6,554 nt of DNA from Halomonas sp. (GTDB lineage: Bacteria > Pseudomonadota > Gammaproteobacteria > Pseudomonadales > Halomonadaceae), in NCBI GenBank assembly GCA_007129225.1, contig SKVX01000306.1:1-6554 (forward strand), written 5' to 3'. The notes beneath the pieces were generated by a model. That model was not told the DNA's origin. It made no database searches and was given only the letters and a program-made list of their open reading frames with translations. Within the stretch, counting starts at the first letter, position 1, and each line of letters starts with the position of its first letter. The position numbers were made by a program, and so were the translations under genes. This document shows, one piece after another, positions 1 through 6,022 of this stretch.

Positions 1-410
1 ATCGGGTGTTCGTCTACGGCGGGCTCTACTCCGGCCGGATGCGCTACGACCGCGGGCGCTTTCCGGAGAAGCGGGTGATGCTCTCGGTGACCACCGGCGC
101 CCCGGCGCCCACCTTCACCCGGCACGGTCGCAGCGGCCATATCGTGGCACTGCTGTGGCCGATCCACTATTCGCTCTACTACCTCGGCGTCATCGTGCTG
201 CCGCCCCAGGTCACCTACGGCGTTCAGGGCGGCGGGTTGAGCTACGAAGTGGAGGCGACATTCCGCCAGCGCCTGGAGGCCGAGAAGGCGGCCTGGGCGC
301 AACGGCTGGAAGGACTCAACGGCGAAACGCCGATCTCCTTCGCCGGTTGGGACGACTGGGACGAACAGGGCGTGCTCAAGGCGGGGCATCCCGATATTTG
401 GCAGCTGTGA
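1..410 (+). CDS. NAD(P)H:quinone oxidoreductase, flavodoxin-2 fold, C-terminal part (5' partial)
   Basis: This is the C-terminal part, about 135 codons, of an FMN- or FAD-dependent NAD(P)H dehydrogenase (quinone) of the flavodoxin-like MdaB/KefF/NQO family. These cytosolic enzymes make a two-electron reduction of quinones and related electrophiles. The frame is already open at base 3 (Arg, Val, Phe), so the GTG at base 6 is an internal codon and the true start is off the left edge. Visible family features are RVFVYGGLYS (the segment after the usual W-x-x-x-x-K-G-W-I-D stretch), then R-V-M-L-S-V-T-T-G-A-P (beta strand with the TTGAP flavin/nicotinamide loop), and I-H-Y-S-L-Y-Y-L-G followed by V-L-P-P-Q-V-T-Y-G-V. 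It ends with TGA at 408-410. The nearest gene downstream, at 674, has its own apparent control region, so I see no operon link. The family call is firm. The exact subgroup and natural substrate cannot be told from this piece. Confidence 0.85.
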   Translation, partial: RVFVYGGLYSGRMRYDRGRFPEKRVMLSVTTGAPAPTFTRHGRSGHIVALLWPIHYSLYYLGVIVLPPQVTYGVQGGGLSYEVEATFRQRLEAEKAAWAQRLEGLNGETPISFAGWDDWDEQGVLKAGHPDIWQL

Positions 411-432
411 GACGCCCCATGCCTTGCCGACT

Positions 433-540
433 TCACGGCGCCATCCGCTCCAACAGCGGCTGAATGGCCACATGACGCGGCTCGCCATCGAAGTCGTCCT
501 GAAACAGCTCCGCGGCCCCGATGCCGGCTTTCTGCGACAT
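433..540 (-). pseudogene. 35-codon minus-strand ORF, possible remnant of a regulator C-terminus
   Basis: The frame reads ATG (538-540) to TGA (433-435), 35 codons, and includes A-E-L-F-Q-D-D-F-D-G-E-P-R-H-V-A-I-Q-P and then L-L-E-R-M-A-P. An in-frame TAG lies seven codons upstream of the ATG, so the frame does not extend to a longer protein, and there is no convincing ribosome binding site. The pattern (A-E-L-x4-D-G-E-P-R-H-V-x-I-x-P-x-L-x-E-R) resembles the last strand and tail of LacI-family regulators, which would make this the end of a broken gene. That is pattern recall only. It may also be a chance ORF in high-GC DNA. I list it because the composition looks protein-like and nothing else explains the 411-590 stretch. 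Confidence 0.22.
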
Positions 541-614
541 CGTTCCACATCTTTCGTTCTAGGCATTGCGCTAGGAGAAAGCGGCATTGGCCAGCTTGTT
601 GCGACATGCATAGT

Positions 615-649
615 GTATCAATGAAAAATTAAGACATTTTCATTGATAC
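615..649. promoter_or_regulatory. Perfect 13-bp inverted repeat upstream of the PLP lyase (candidate operator)
   Basis: The left arm GTATCAATGAAAA (615-627) and the right arm TTTTCATTGATAC (637-649) are exact reverse complements around a 9-nt centre (628-636). The dyad is AT-rich in GC-rich DNA and ends 24 nt before the ATG at 674. No T-run follows it, so it does not look like a terminator. Its length and symmetry fit a dimeric regulator site. If transcribed, it would fold into a leader hairpin just before the ribosome binding site. The outer part, TGTATCAAT (614-622), recurs upstream of the TRAP operon. Confidence 0.6.
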
Positions 650-655
650 GACCTA

Positions 656-660
656 AGAGG
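656..660 (+). promoter_or_regulatory. Weak, distant Shine-Dalgarno of the PLP lyase
   Basis: AGAGG at 656-660 is the only purine-rich ribosome-binding candidate before the ATG at 674. The 13-nt spacer (661-673) is pyrimidine-rich and longer than the usual 5-9 nt. No better start exists downstream, because the protein's N-terminus (I-P-T-P-S-L-I-L-D) already matches the family start. Translation may therefore be inefficient or conditional. Confidence 0.4.
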
Positions 661-673
661 TCTCGCCTCCCCC

Positions 674-1825
674 ATGACTCCTACCACAATATTTGACATT
701 CCCACGCCGAGCCTGATTCTCGATCGAGCCAAACTGGTGAGGAATATTCGGCGAATGGCCGAAGCTGCCAAGAGCAAGGATGTCACACTTCGCCCTCACC
801 TGAAGACTGCAAAATCCATCGATGTGGCACGCCTGGCTATGGAAGGACAAGCCGGTGGTGTTGCTGTATCCACTCTGAAAGAGGCCGAGTATTTCGCCAG
901 TCATGGCATCATGGACATCCAGTATGCCGTCTGCATCCTGCCGGATCAGCTGGAGCGAGTTGCCAGCATTCAGCAACAGGGAGCACGCCTCACCCTGATC
1001 ACCGACAGCGTTGAGGTCACCCGAGTGATCTGCAAGAAGGGAAAGGAACTCGGTGCGACGTTTCTGGTTCAGGTCGAGCTGGATTGCGGTGAAGGCCGCT
1101 CGGGCGTCTTTCCCGACAGCGAGGAGGTCATCGAGATCGCCCGCCTTGCCCATGAGGCCTCTCATGCACGCTTTGCCGGCGTCATGACCCATGCCGGCCA
1201 CTCCTACCAGTGTCGCTCGATTGCCGAGATCGAGGAGGTCGCCGAGATGGAGCGCTCTACCGCGGTCATGGCAGCCGAACGAATCCGTGACCATGGCATC
1301 CCTTGCACCACAGTCAGCATTGGATCCACCCCGACGGCGCTCTATGCTCGTTCGCTGGATGGCGTGACGGAAGTACGCCCGGGTGTCTACATGTTCGGCG
1401 ACATGTTCCAGGCACAGATCAACTCCTGTGGCGTCGATGACCTGGCCGTTTCCGTGATCACCGAGGTCTGCAGCCACCACGCCTCGCTGAACAGACTACT
1501 CATCAACGCCGGGGCACTGGCCTTGTCCAAGGACCGCAGTACTGAGCACATGCCAGATGATGTCGGGTTCGGCCTGGTGACCGATGCGAGAGGAGCCCCC
1601 CTCAAGCAGAGGATGAAGGTGGCAAGGGTCTACCAGGAGCACGGTCAGGTTCCGTTGGTCGAAGGTGACTCGTACGAAGAGCTGCCGGTCGGCACGCGAC
1701 TTCGCGTCTATCCCAACCATGTCTGCATGACCGCAGCCATGTACAATCACTATTATCTCGTCGACAGCAACAAGGGTGACGGCTGCGAGATCATCGCCAC
1801 CTGGCCGCGAATCAACGGCTGGTAA
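674..1825 (+). CDS. PLP-dependent fold-III lyase (D-threonine aldolase / D-serine dehydratase / D-hydroxyaspartate enzyme family)
   Basis: This 383-residue protein is of normal length for the family: an alanine-racemase-like TIM barrel binding PLP, then a beta domain with a metal site. R-P-H-L-K-T at 40-45 holds the Schiff-base lysine, K44. M-T-H-A-G-H-S-Y (171-178) is the barrel His motif. S-I-G-S-T-P-T (215-221) is the likely PLP phosphate loop, followed by E-V-R-P-G-V-Y (233-239). In the C-terminal domain Y-P-N-H-V-C (346-351) supplies H349 and C351, the metal-ligand pair seen in D-serine dehydratase-type members; D-threonine aldolases have His-x-Asp there. The likely reaction is deamination or retro-aldol cleavage of a D-3-hydroxy amino acid (serine, threo-3-hydroxyaspartate or similar) in the cytosol. 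The gene converges on a TRAP/cyclodeaminase operon with which it shares an upstream motif. Family membership is near certain. Dehydratase against aldolase, and the substrate, are not settled. Confidence 0.9.
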   Translation: MTPTTIFDIPTPSLILDRAKLVRNIRRMAEAAKSKDVTLRPHLKTAKSIDVARLAMEGQAGGVAVSTLKEAEYFASHGIMDIQYAVCILPDQLERVASIQQQGARLTLITDSVEVTRVICKKGKELGATFLVQVELDCGEGRSGVFPDSEEVIEIARLAHEASHARFAGVMTHAGHSYQCRSIAEIEEVAEMERSTAVMAAERIRDHGIPCTTVSIGSTPTALYARSLDGVTEVRPGVYMFGDMFQAQINSCGVDDLAVSVITEVCSHHASLNRLLINAGALALSKDRSTEHMPDDVGFGLVTDARGAPLKQRMKVARVYQEHGQVPLVEGDSYEELPVGTRLRVYPNHVCMTAAMYNHYYLVDSNKGDGCEIIATWPRINGW

Positions 1826-1834
1826 AGGCTGGGG

Positions 1835-1859
1835 AAGAGGGGCGCCCTGGGCCCCTCTT
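1835..1859. terminator. GC-rich hairpin between convergent genes (probable bidirectional terminator)
   Basis: AAGAGGGGC (1835-1843) and GCCCCTCTT (1851-1859) form a perfect 9-bp stem around a 7-nt loop. It lies in the 57-nt gap between the stop of the plus-strand lyase (1825) and the stop of the minus-strand cyclodeaminase gene (1883). U-tracts are poor on both sides: only the stem-end TT on the plus strand and CTTCCCC on the minus strand. It may work as a weak bidirectional intrinsic terminator or 3' end stabiliser. Confidence 0.65.
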
Positions 1860-1882
1860 GAACCAGGCAGGAAGTCGGTGCG

Positions 1883-2854
1883 TCAGTAATCAATCGTCAT
1901 ACCGTGGCCATGCTCCTTCGCCAGGCGTACGGCGAGCTCTGCCACTACCAGGTCCTGCAACGCCACACCGGTACCATCGAAAATCGTGATCTCATTGGCA
2001 TCCCGCCGGCCATCACAGTGCCCTTCGATGACTTGGCCGATACTGCCGCGAAGACTCTCCATGGTAATCAAGCCGCTAGCGTAGGCATGCTGAAACTCAC
2101 CGATACTGATGGATTGCTCGGCCTCATCCACGAACAGGGCGCTGGCAGCAACCAGTGCCGGATCCAGCTCCTGCTTGCCCTTGGTATCACACCCCATGGC
2201 GCTGATATGGGTGCCCGCACGTATCCATTCCTTTTCCACCAGTGCCCTGCGCGAGGGTGTTGCCGTGACCAGGATTTCCGCCTCGTGTGCAACGGCTTCG
2301 CAACCAGGCTCGGTGACGCACTCCAGCCCGAGCCCGGCAACCGTCTCCCTGAAGTTCCCCAGGCTCTTCTCCGAAGGGTCCCAGGCGTGGACCCGTTCCA
2401 CGCGTCTGACCGCCATGGTGGCCCTGAGCTGGTATTCGGCCTGAACCCCGGTACCGATGATCCCGACAATACTCGCATTTTCACGCGCCAAGTATCGGGT
2501 TGCGATGGCGCTCGCCGCCCCGGTCCTGATACCGGTCAGGTAGTTTGCACTGACCAGAGCCGTGGCTCGTCCAGTTTCCAGGTCGAACAAGAGTGTCGAG
2601 GACTGATGGTTACCCAGGCCCTTCCCGGCATTGTTTGGCCAGTATCCACCGGCCTTGAGCCCGAGGATGGGGGCCACCACATCACCACCGGACTTCACCC
2701 CGTAGACCGCATCCCGATATCCGAGCTCTTCACGCACGACAGGATAGTTTCGTGCCTCCCCCCTCGCCATGCCGGCAAAGGTACGCTCCACCTCCCTGAT
2801 GGCGTCTTCGACGCTCACCAGCTCTCGGGCAAGGCTTTCTGAAATCACAAGCAT
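1883..2854 (-). CDS. Ornithine cyclodeaminase / mu-crystallin family protein, possibly an imino-acid reductase
   Basis: This 323-residue protein is of family-typical length. The N-terminal half carries the substrate-side residues R41 (V-V-R-E) and K67 (L-G-L-K-A-G-G). L-T-G-I-R-T-G-A-A-S-A (106-116) is the family signature. G-I-I-G-T-G-V-Q-A (131-139) is the Rossmann NAD(P)-binding loop. D223 in G-C-D-T-K-G-K-Q-E-L-D-P matches the catalytic Asp of ornithine cyclodeaminase, and F-D-G-T-G-V-A-L-Q-D-L (292-302) is the closing motif. Members include ornithine cyclodeaminase, alanine dehydrogenase, pyrroline-2-carboxylate reductase, EutC-like proteins and iminosuccinate reductase (BhcD). The R-N-Y-P-V-V-R-E and A-G-G-Y-W-P-N-N segments remind me of the BhcD branch, from memory only. 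It is the last gene of the operon, 24 nt after dctM, with AAGGGA as a plausible ribosome site. Being downstream of a TRAP permease argues for a role on the imported compound or its product. Annotating it as a true ornithine cyclodeaminase would be premature. Confidence 0.88.
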   Translation of the reverse strand: MLVISESLARELVSVEDAIREVERTFAGMARGEARNYPVVREELGYRDAVYGVKSGGDVVAPILGLKAGGYWPNNAGKGLGNHQSSTLLFDLETGRATALVSANYLTGIRTGAASAIATRYLARENASIVGIIGTGVQAEYQLRATMAVRRVERVHAWDPSEKSLGNFRETVAGLGLECVTEPGCEAVAHEAEILVTATPSRRALVEKEWIRAGTHISAMGCDTKGKQELDPALVAASALFVDEAEQSISIGEFQHAYASGLITMESLRGSIGQVIEGHCDGRRDANEITIFDGTGVALQDLVVAELAVRLAKEHGHGMTIDY

Positions 2855-2878
2855 CTTAGGGTCCCTTTGTTACGTGCC

Positions 2879-4150
2879 TCAGCGCAGCAGCGTCGGCAGG
2901 AAGGAAGACAGGCCAGGAATGAGCACCAGCATGACGACGACACCGATTTCCGCCACCAGGAATGGGAGAACGGCGCGAAAAATGGGGAAAACGGGACTCT
3001 CGGCGATTCGGCAGGCCACAAAGAGGCAGACGCCCACCGGCGGCGTGATCAGACCCAGCGTAAGGGGCAGAATTACGATCATGGCGAATTGCATCGGATC
3101 GATATCCATTGCCGCCGTAACCGGCATCAGCATAGGGACGATCAGCACGATGGCGGCCCCCGGCTCTAGAAAGGTTCCGATCAACAGCAGGACCGCGACG
3201 AGGACCATGAGGAATAGGGTGGGATTGTCGGCAAACTGCAGCGCAAACCCCTGAACCCAGCTCCCGATCCCGGCAATGGTGAGCACGTAGGACACCACCG
3301 TCGCGGCCGCAATGATCAGGTAGATGGTCGACGTGACCCGGGCACTGCTCTTCAGCGCATCCCAAAGGCTGGCAAGATCCATGGTCTTGAAGACGAACCA
3401 GGAGATAAGCAGCGCGTAGACGACGGCCACTCCACCCGCTTCGGTGGCAGTAAAGATACCTAGCAGTGTCCCACCGACGATCAGAAGCGGCAGCCCCATC
3501 ACCAACAACCCGTCCCGGACCAGGGTGGCGATCTCGTGCCGCTCCACCTTGTAGCTGGAGCGGGGGAGTCGCCCGCCGCGAGCCTGCCACCAGATCACCA
3601 GCCACATGACGCCTGCCAGCATCAGGCCGGGGACGATCCCCGCGATGAACAGGTCGATTACCGACTGGCGGGTGACAGCGGCATAGATGATCATGATCAC
3701 GGACGGGGGGACGATGGGGCCGATGATCGATGAAGCGATCGTCACGGCTGCCGCGTAGTTCTTGTCGTAGCCCTCCTCCTGCATCCCCTTGATGAAGACC
3801 TGTCCGAGTGCTGCAGTATCGGCGACTGCAGCACCCGATATCCCCGCGAACAAGACCGAAGACGAGACGTTAGTATAGGCAGTGCCACCCGGCACACCTC
3901 GGGTGACCAATCCGGCCAGCCGTATCAGCCGTGTCGTGATGCCTCCACGGTTCATGATCTCCCCGGCGAAGATATAGAAAGGGGCAGCCAGGAGGACGAA
4001 ATTGTCCATGCCAGTGAACAACCGCGTAGGCACCGTTATCAGGTTCAGGTCTAGGGACCACAGGCCGATGGCGCCAGCGATACCGAGGGCGAACACGATC
4101 GGTACACCGATAATAAGCATGATGATGAAGGCGATGGACATCGTGATCAT
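2879..4150 (-). CDS. dctM: TRAP transporter large permease subunit (DctM family)
   Basis: This is a 423-residue, very hydrophobic protein with about a dozen membrane segments, the usual size of an unfused DctM/SiaM subunit. It is the ion-translocating part of a Na+-driven tripartite periplasmic transporter in the inner membrane. Family motifs in order are F-Y-I-F-A-G-E-I-M-N-R-G-G (58-70), S-S-S-V-L-F-A-G-I-S-G-A-A-V-A-D (96-111, first hairpin and Na+ site region), I-V-P-P-S (146-150), G-I-F-T-A-T-E-A-G-G-V-A (231-242), and L-G-L-I-T-P-P-V-G (365-373, second hairpin). Its ATG overlaps the dctQ TGA by 4 nt (ATGA), with GAGGAG eight bases upstream, so the two subunits are translationally coupled. 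The complete reading frame and intact motifs point to a working gene. The symbol is for the family; the substrate is not implied to be C4-dicarboxylate. Confidence 0.95.
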   Translation of the reverse strand: MITMSIAFIIMLIIGVPIVFALGIAGAIGLWSLDLNLITVPTRLFTGMDNFVLLAAPFYIFAGEIMNRGGITTRLIRLAGLVTRGVPGGTAYTNVSSSVLFAGISGAAVADTAALGQVFIKGMQEEGYDKNYAAAVTIASSIIGPIVPPSVIMIIYAAVTRQSVIDLFIAGIVPGLMLAGVMWLVIWWQARGGRLPRSSYKVERHEIATLVRDGLLVMGLPLLIVGGTLLGIFTATEAGGVAVVYALLISWFVFKTMDLASLWDALKSSARVTSTIYLIIAAATVVSYVLTIAGIGSWVQGFALQFADNPTLFLMVLVAVLLLIGTFLEPGAAIVLIVPMLMPVTAAMDIDPMQFAMIVILPLTLGLITPPVGVCLFVACRIAESPVFPIFRAVLPFLVAEIGVVVMLVLIPGLSSFLPTLLR

Positions 4151-4653
4151 GGCTTGTTCTCCTCGGAGATTTCTCGCCGCAGCACATCCTCAGGCAAGAC
4201 CATGAGGCACAGCACCTTGATCAACATCAGCGAAGCCCCCACGGGTATCGCCATGTAGGGAATGGTCATCGGGATACGGGTCGCAGGCGCCACCTGTCGC
4301 ATGTTGTTAATGGCCGCCGGAAAGCCTTCCCACATCAACAGCAGACAAAAGCCAGCGATGCAGGTCAGCACCGTGAGGTGAAGCAGTCGCCGGAAGAGTG
4401 GCGAGTGCACACTCGTAAACAAGCTGATCACCATGTGCTCGCCCCGGAACAGGGCAGCACTGCCGGCCAGCATGACCATCCAGGCGGTAGAATAGCGCAT
4501 GGTCTCCTCACTCCATGAGAGAGGATCCACCAGCACATAGCGGTAAAAGACCTGGGCCACGTTCATCAGGATGATAGCAATCAGCAGGACGGCGGAAATG
4601 GCCTCCGTGACATGAGTAAGCCCCATGGCAAGCTTGAAGACGCGTCTCCTCAT
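4147..4653 (-). CDS. dctQ: TRAP transporter small permease subunit (DctQ family)
   Basis: This is the small four-helix membrane subunit that stabilises DctM and docks the binding protein. I choose the ATG at 4651-4653 (168 residues) because CAGGAGAAA sits about nine bases upstream and the product then starts M-R-R-R-V-F directly before the first helix. The same frame is open up to an ATG at 4785, adding 44 polar residues without a good ribosome site; an ATG pair at 4714-4719 also lacks one. Visible segments are helix 1 around 18-36, then W-S-E-E-T-M-R-Y (47-54) with W58 and the R-G-E-H (70-73) stretch typical of DctQ, helix 3 around 91-108 and helix 4 around 131-152. The stop overlaps dctM. 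It lies 158 nt after the dctP stop, a gap that holds a possible hairpin. Confidence 0.92.
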   Translation of the reverse strand: MRRRVFKLAMGLTHVTEAISAVLLIAIILMNVAQVFYRYVLVDPLSWSEETMRYSTAWMVMLAGSAALFRGEHMVISLFTSVHSPLFRRLLHLTVLTCIAGFCLLLMWEGFPAAINNMRQVAPATRIPMTIPYMAIPVGASLMLIKVLCLMVLPEDVLRREISEENKP

Positions 4654-4750
4654 GCTGGATTTCTCCTGATGGTGTTGACGAGTACTCGGGGCCACTGGCG
4701 AAGCGGAATTATCCATCATGGTGGTATTGACGCCTTCAGCAACAAGAGAG

Positions 4751-4775
4751 GGGGAGAAGCAGTGCCTCCCTCCCC
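4751..4775 (-). promoter_or_regulatory. Possible imperfect GC-rich hairpin in the dctP-dctQ gap
   Basis: GGGGAG (4751-4756) can pair with CTCCCC (4770-4775) over a 13-nt loop that contains a further GC/GC pair. It lies 37 nt after the dctP stop codon, within the 158-nt gap before dctQ. TRAP and ABC operons often carry such structures after the binding-protein gene, where they protect the upstream mRNA or partly stop transcription so that binding protein outnumbers permease. No U-run follows. The stem is short, so the structure is uncertain. Confidence 0.3.
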
Positions 4776-4811
4776 TACTGGCCATCGGTTCACATGCGTC
4801 CTGCTACCTTC

Positions 4812-5837
4812 CTATCGTCCATAAAGGGCAGGTTCATAGGATGCAGCAGTATCCAGCAAACGCTGAACCAGATCCTCACTGACCTGCTCCCTCAGGTATT
4901 CCAGTACCGGTTCCTGCGACACTTCCGCGAAAGCGGCCTTTTCTGCCATGGTGGTCATATGGATTTCCACACCTTTATCCCTGATCAGGTCAATATATTT
5001 CTTTGCCCCTGCCAGCTTCTGGGTGTTCTCTATACTCGCGGCAAGGGTTGCCGCCTCAAGCACCACCGCCTTTTCGTCATCACTCAGCCCTTCGAAGAAA
5101 GTGTCGTTGATGATATAAGCATGAACCCCGAGGATATGCTCGTTGGTGGACATGTATTTCTGAACATCCATCAGGTTGTAGTCGTAATTGACCTGGGCGG
5201 GATTTTCCTGGCCATCGATGACCCCTTGCCTGGCCGCCATGATGATCTCGGAGCCAGGCATTGGTGTCGCTGCAGCCCCGAAAGACTCAACGAAACGAAT
5301 AAAAACAGGACTCTCCATGACTCGCATCTTCAACCCGCCAAGGTCTTCCGGAGCACGTATCGGGCGTACATTATTAGTGAAGTTTCGGAACCCATTCTCG
5401 CCCCAGGACATGACCCGGATACCGGTTTCCTGCCGCATATCCTCGGCCAGTTCCTTGAAGAATGGGCTATCGAAAACAGCCCAGGCATGCGCCGAAGACA
5501 TGAAGAGGTAGGGAATCGAAAGCACTTGAATATTATTGTAGAAACCAGCCAGCGCACCGGTGTCCACCAGACAGACCTCGACAGCACCCTGCTGGACCTG
5601 TTCCGCACAGGCACGCTCGGCGCCTAGCTGGGCACTCGGGAAGAGCTGAACCGTTATTTCGCCTTCGGTCTTGTATTCGACATGATCCTTGAAGGCGACC
5701 AGTGCATTCCATTCAGGGTTGTCGCCCTGGGGGGCATTCATGCCAAACTTGATGGTCTTGGCCATCGCCGGACCTGCCGCCCCCAGCACGACTGCTGTGG
5801 CGGCGGCTGTCACGGTCCACTTCAAGAACTTATTCAT
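4812..5837 (-). CDS. dctP: TRAP transporter periplasmic substrate-binding protein (DctP family)
   Basis: This 341-residue periplasmic solute receptor is the first gene of the TRAP operon. From the ATG at 5835-5837 the N-terminus is a clear Sec signal: M-N-K-F-L-K-W, a hydrophobic core, and A-M-A at 24-26 before K27. The mature protein begins K-T-I-K-F-G-M-N-A-P, as usual in DctP proteins. Binding-site motifs are G-F-R-N-F-T-N-N-V-R-P-I (149-160), L-K-M-R-V-M-E-S-P (169-177) with R172 as the conserved Arg that clamps the substrate carboxylate, and G-V-I-D-G-Q-E-N-P (205-213). The start at 5837 is preferred because GGGA lies six bases upstream. An ATG at 5849 would add four residues (M-G-I-Q) but has only pyrimidines before it. 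The stop is TAG. The ligand is an organic acid with a carboxylate; a dicarboxylate or amino/hydroxy acid is inferred from the neighbouring enzymes. Confidence 0.93.
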   Translation of the reverse strand: MNKFLKWTVTAAATAVVLGAAGPAMAKTIKFGMNAPQGDNPEWNALVAFKDHVEYKTEGEITVQLFPSAQLGAERACAEQVQQGAVEVCLVDTGALAGFYNNIQVLSIPYLFMSSAHAWAVFDSPFFKELAEDMRQETGIRVMSWGENGFRNFTNNVRPIRAPEDLGGLKMRVMESPVFIRFVESFGAAATPMPGSEIIMAARQGVIDGQENPAQVNYDYNLMDVQKYMSTNEHILGVHAYIINDTFFEGLSDDEKAVVLEAATLAASIENTQKLAGAKKYIDLIRDKGVEIHMTTMAEKAAFAEVSQEPVLEYLREQVSEDLVQRLLDTAASYEPALYGR

Positions 5838-5894
5838 TTGAATTCCCATTGTTTATTGTAGGAAGGAGGGTGTCTCAGTCACAACTACAGGTTA

Positions 5895-5924
5895 TTTGCA
5901 TTATGGCCACATGGCGAATGCAAA
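5895..5924. promoter_or_regulatory. 8-bp inverted repeat upstream of the TRAP operon
   Basis: TTTGCATT (5895-5902) and AATGCAAA (5917-5924) are exact reverse complements over a 14-nt centre. The site is 58 nt before the dctP start, in the likely 5' leader or promoter of the minus-strand operon. It could be an operator or leader structure. I could not assign a convincing -35/-10 pair around it. Confidence 0.4.
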
Positions 5925-5945
5925 GACATGATAGCTCGATGCCGC

Positions 5946-5963
5946 TGGCGTATAGATACGCCA
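5946..5963. promoter_or_regulatory. 18-bp palindrome upstream of the TRAP operon (candidate operator)
   Basis: TGGCGTAT (5946-5953) and ATACGCCA (5956-5963) are perfect reverse complements around a 2-nt centre. The near-continuous palindrome about 110 nt before dctP, without a T-run on either strand, fits the binding site of a dimeric regulator better than a terminator. Confidence 0.45.
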
Positions 5964-5987
5964 AAAATTACCAACCATATTGATACA
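5950..5987. promoter_or_regulatory. TGTATCAAT element upstream of the TRAP operon, matching the lyase operator
   Basis: On the minus strand 5987-5979 reads TGTATCAAT, identical to 614-622 upstream of the lyase gene. On the plus strand an imperfect partner GTATAGAT lies at 5950-5957, giving a dyad spanning 37 bp from 5950 to 5986. The perfect dyad at 615-649 spans 35 bp. The similar span and identical half-site suggest that one regulator acts on both transcription units. The partner half overlaps the 18-bp palindrome. Confidence 0.4.
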
Positions 5988-6022
5988 GTAATCGTGCAAG
6001 TATGCGACGTTAGATGGCTAGC

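Noticed and set aside
653..1480. 275-codon minus-strand ORF opposite the PLP lyase
   Set aside because: It is antisense to a gene with intact catalytic motifs. It is Gly/Asp/His-rich with no recognisable domain and results from codon bias of the real gene.
1904..2842. 312-codon plus-strand ORF opposite the cyclodeaminase-family gene
   Set aside because: It mirrors a well-supported Rossmann-fold gene, has no motif of its own and sits downstream of a terminator-like hairpin.
2856..3605. 249-codon minus-strand ORF inside dctM
   Set aside because: It is in an alternative frame of the same strand as dctM. Its composition is Arg/Gly/His-rich without membrane segments, so it is a shadow.
4794..5627. 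277-codon plus-strand ORF opposite dctP
   Set aside because: It is antisense to a complete binding protein with signal peptide and conserved Arg, and shows no domain or ribosome site.
5860..5869. Shine-Dalgarno-like GGAAGGAGGG on the plus strand upstream of dctP
   Set aside because: No plus-strand start codon lies within a usable distance. The next ATG, near 5903, gives only a 26-codon frame with no recognisable content.
5946..5968. Palindrome followed by a run of A, considered as an intrinsic terminator
   Set aside because: On the plus strand it is followed by A rather than T. On the minus strand the T-run lies before the stem, not after it. It does not have terminator geometry.
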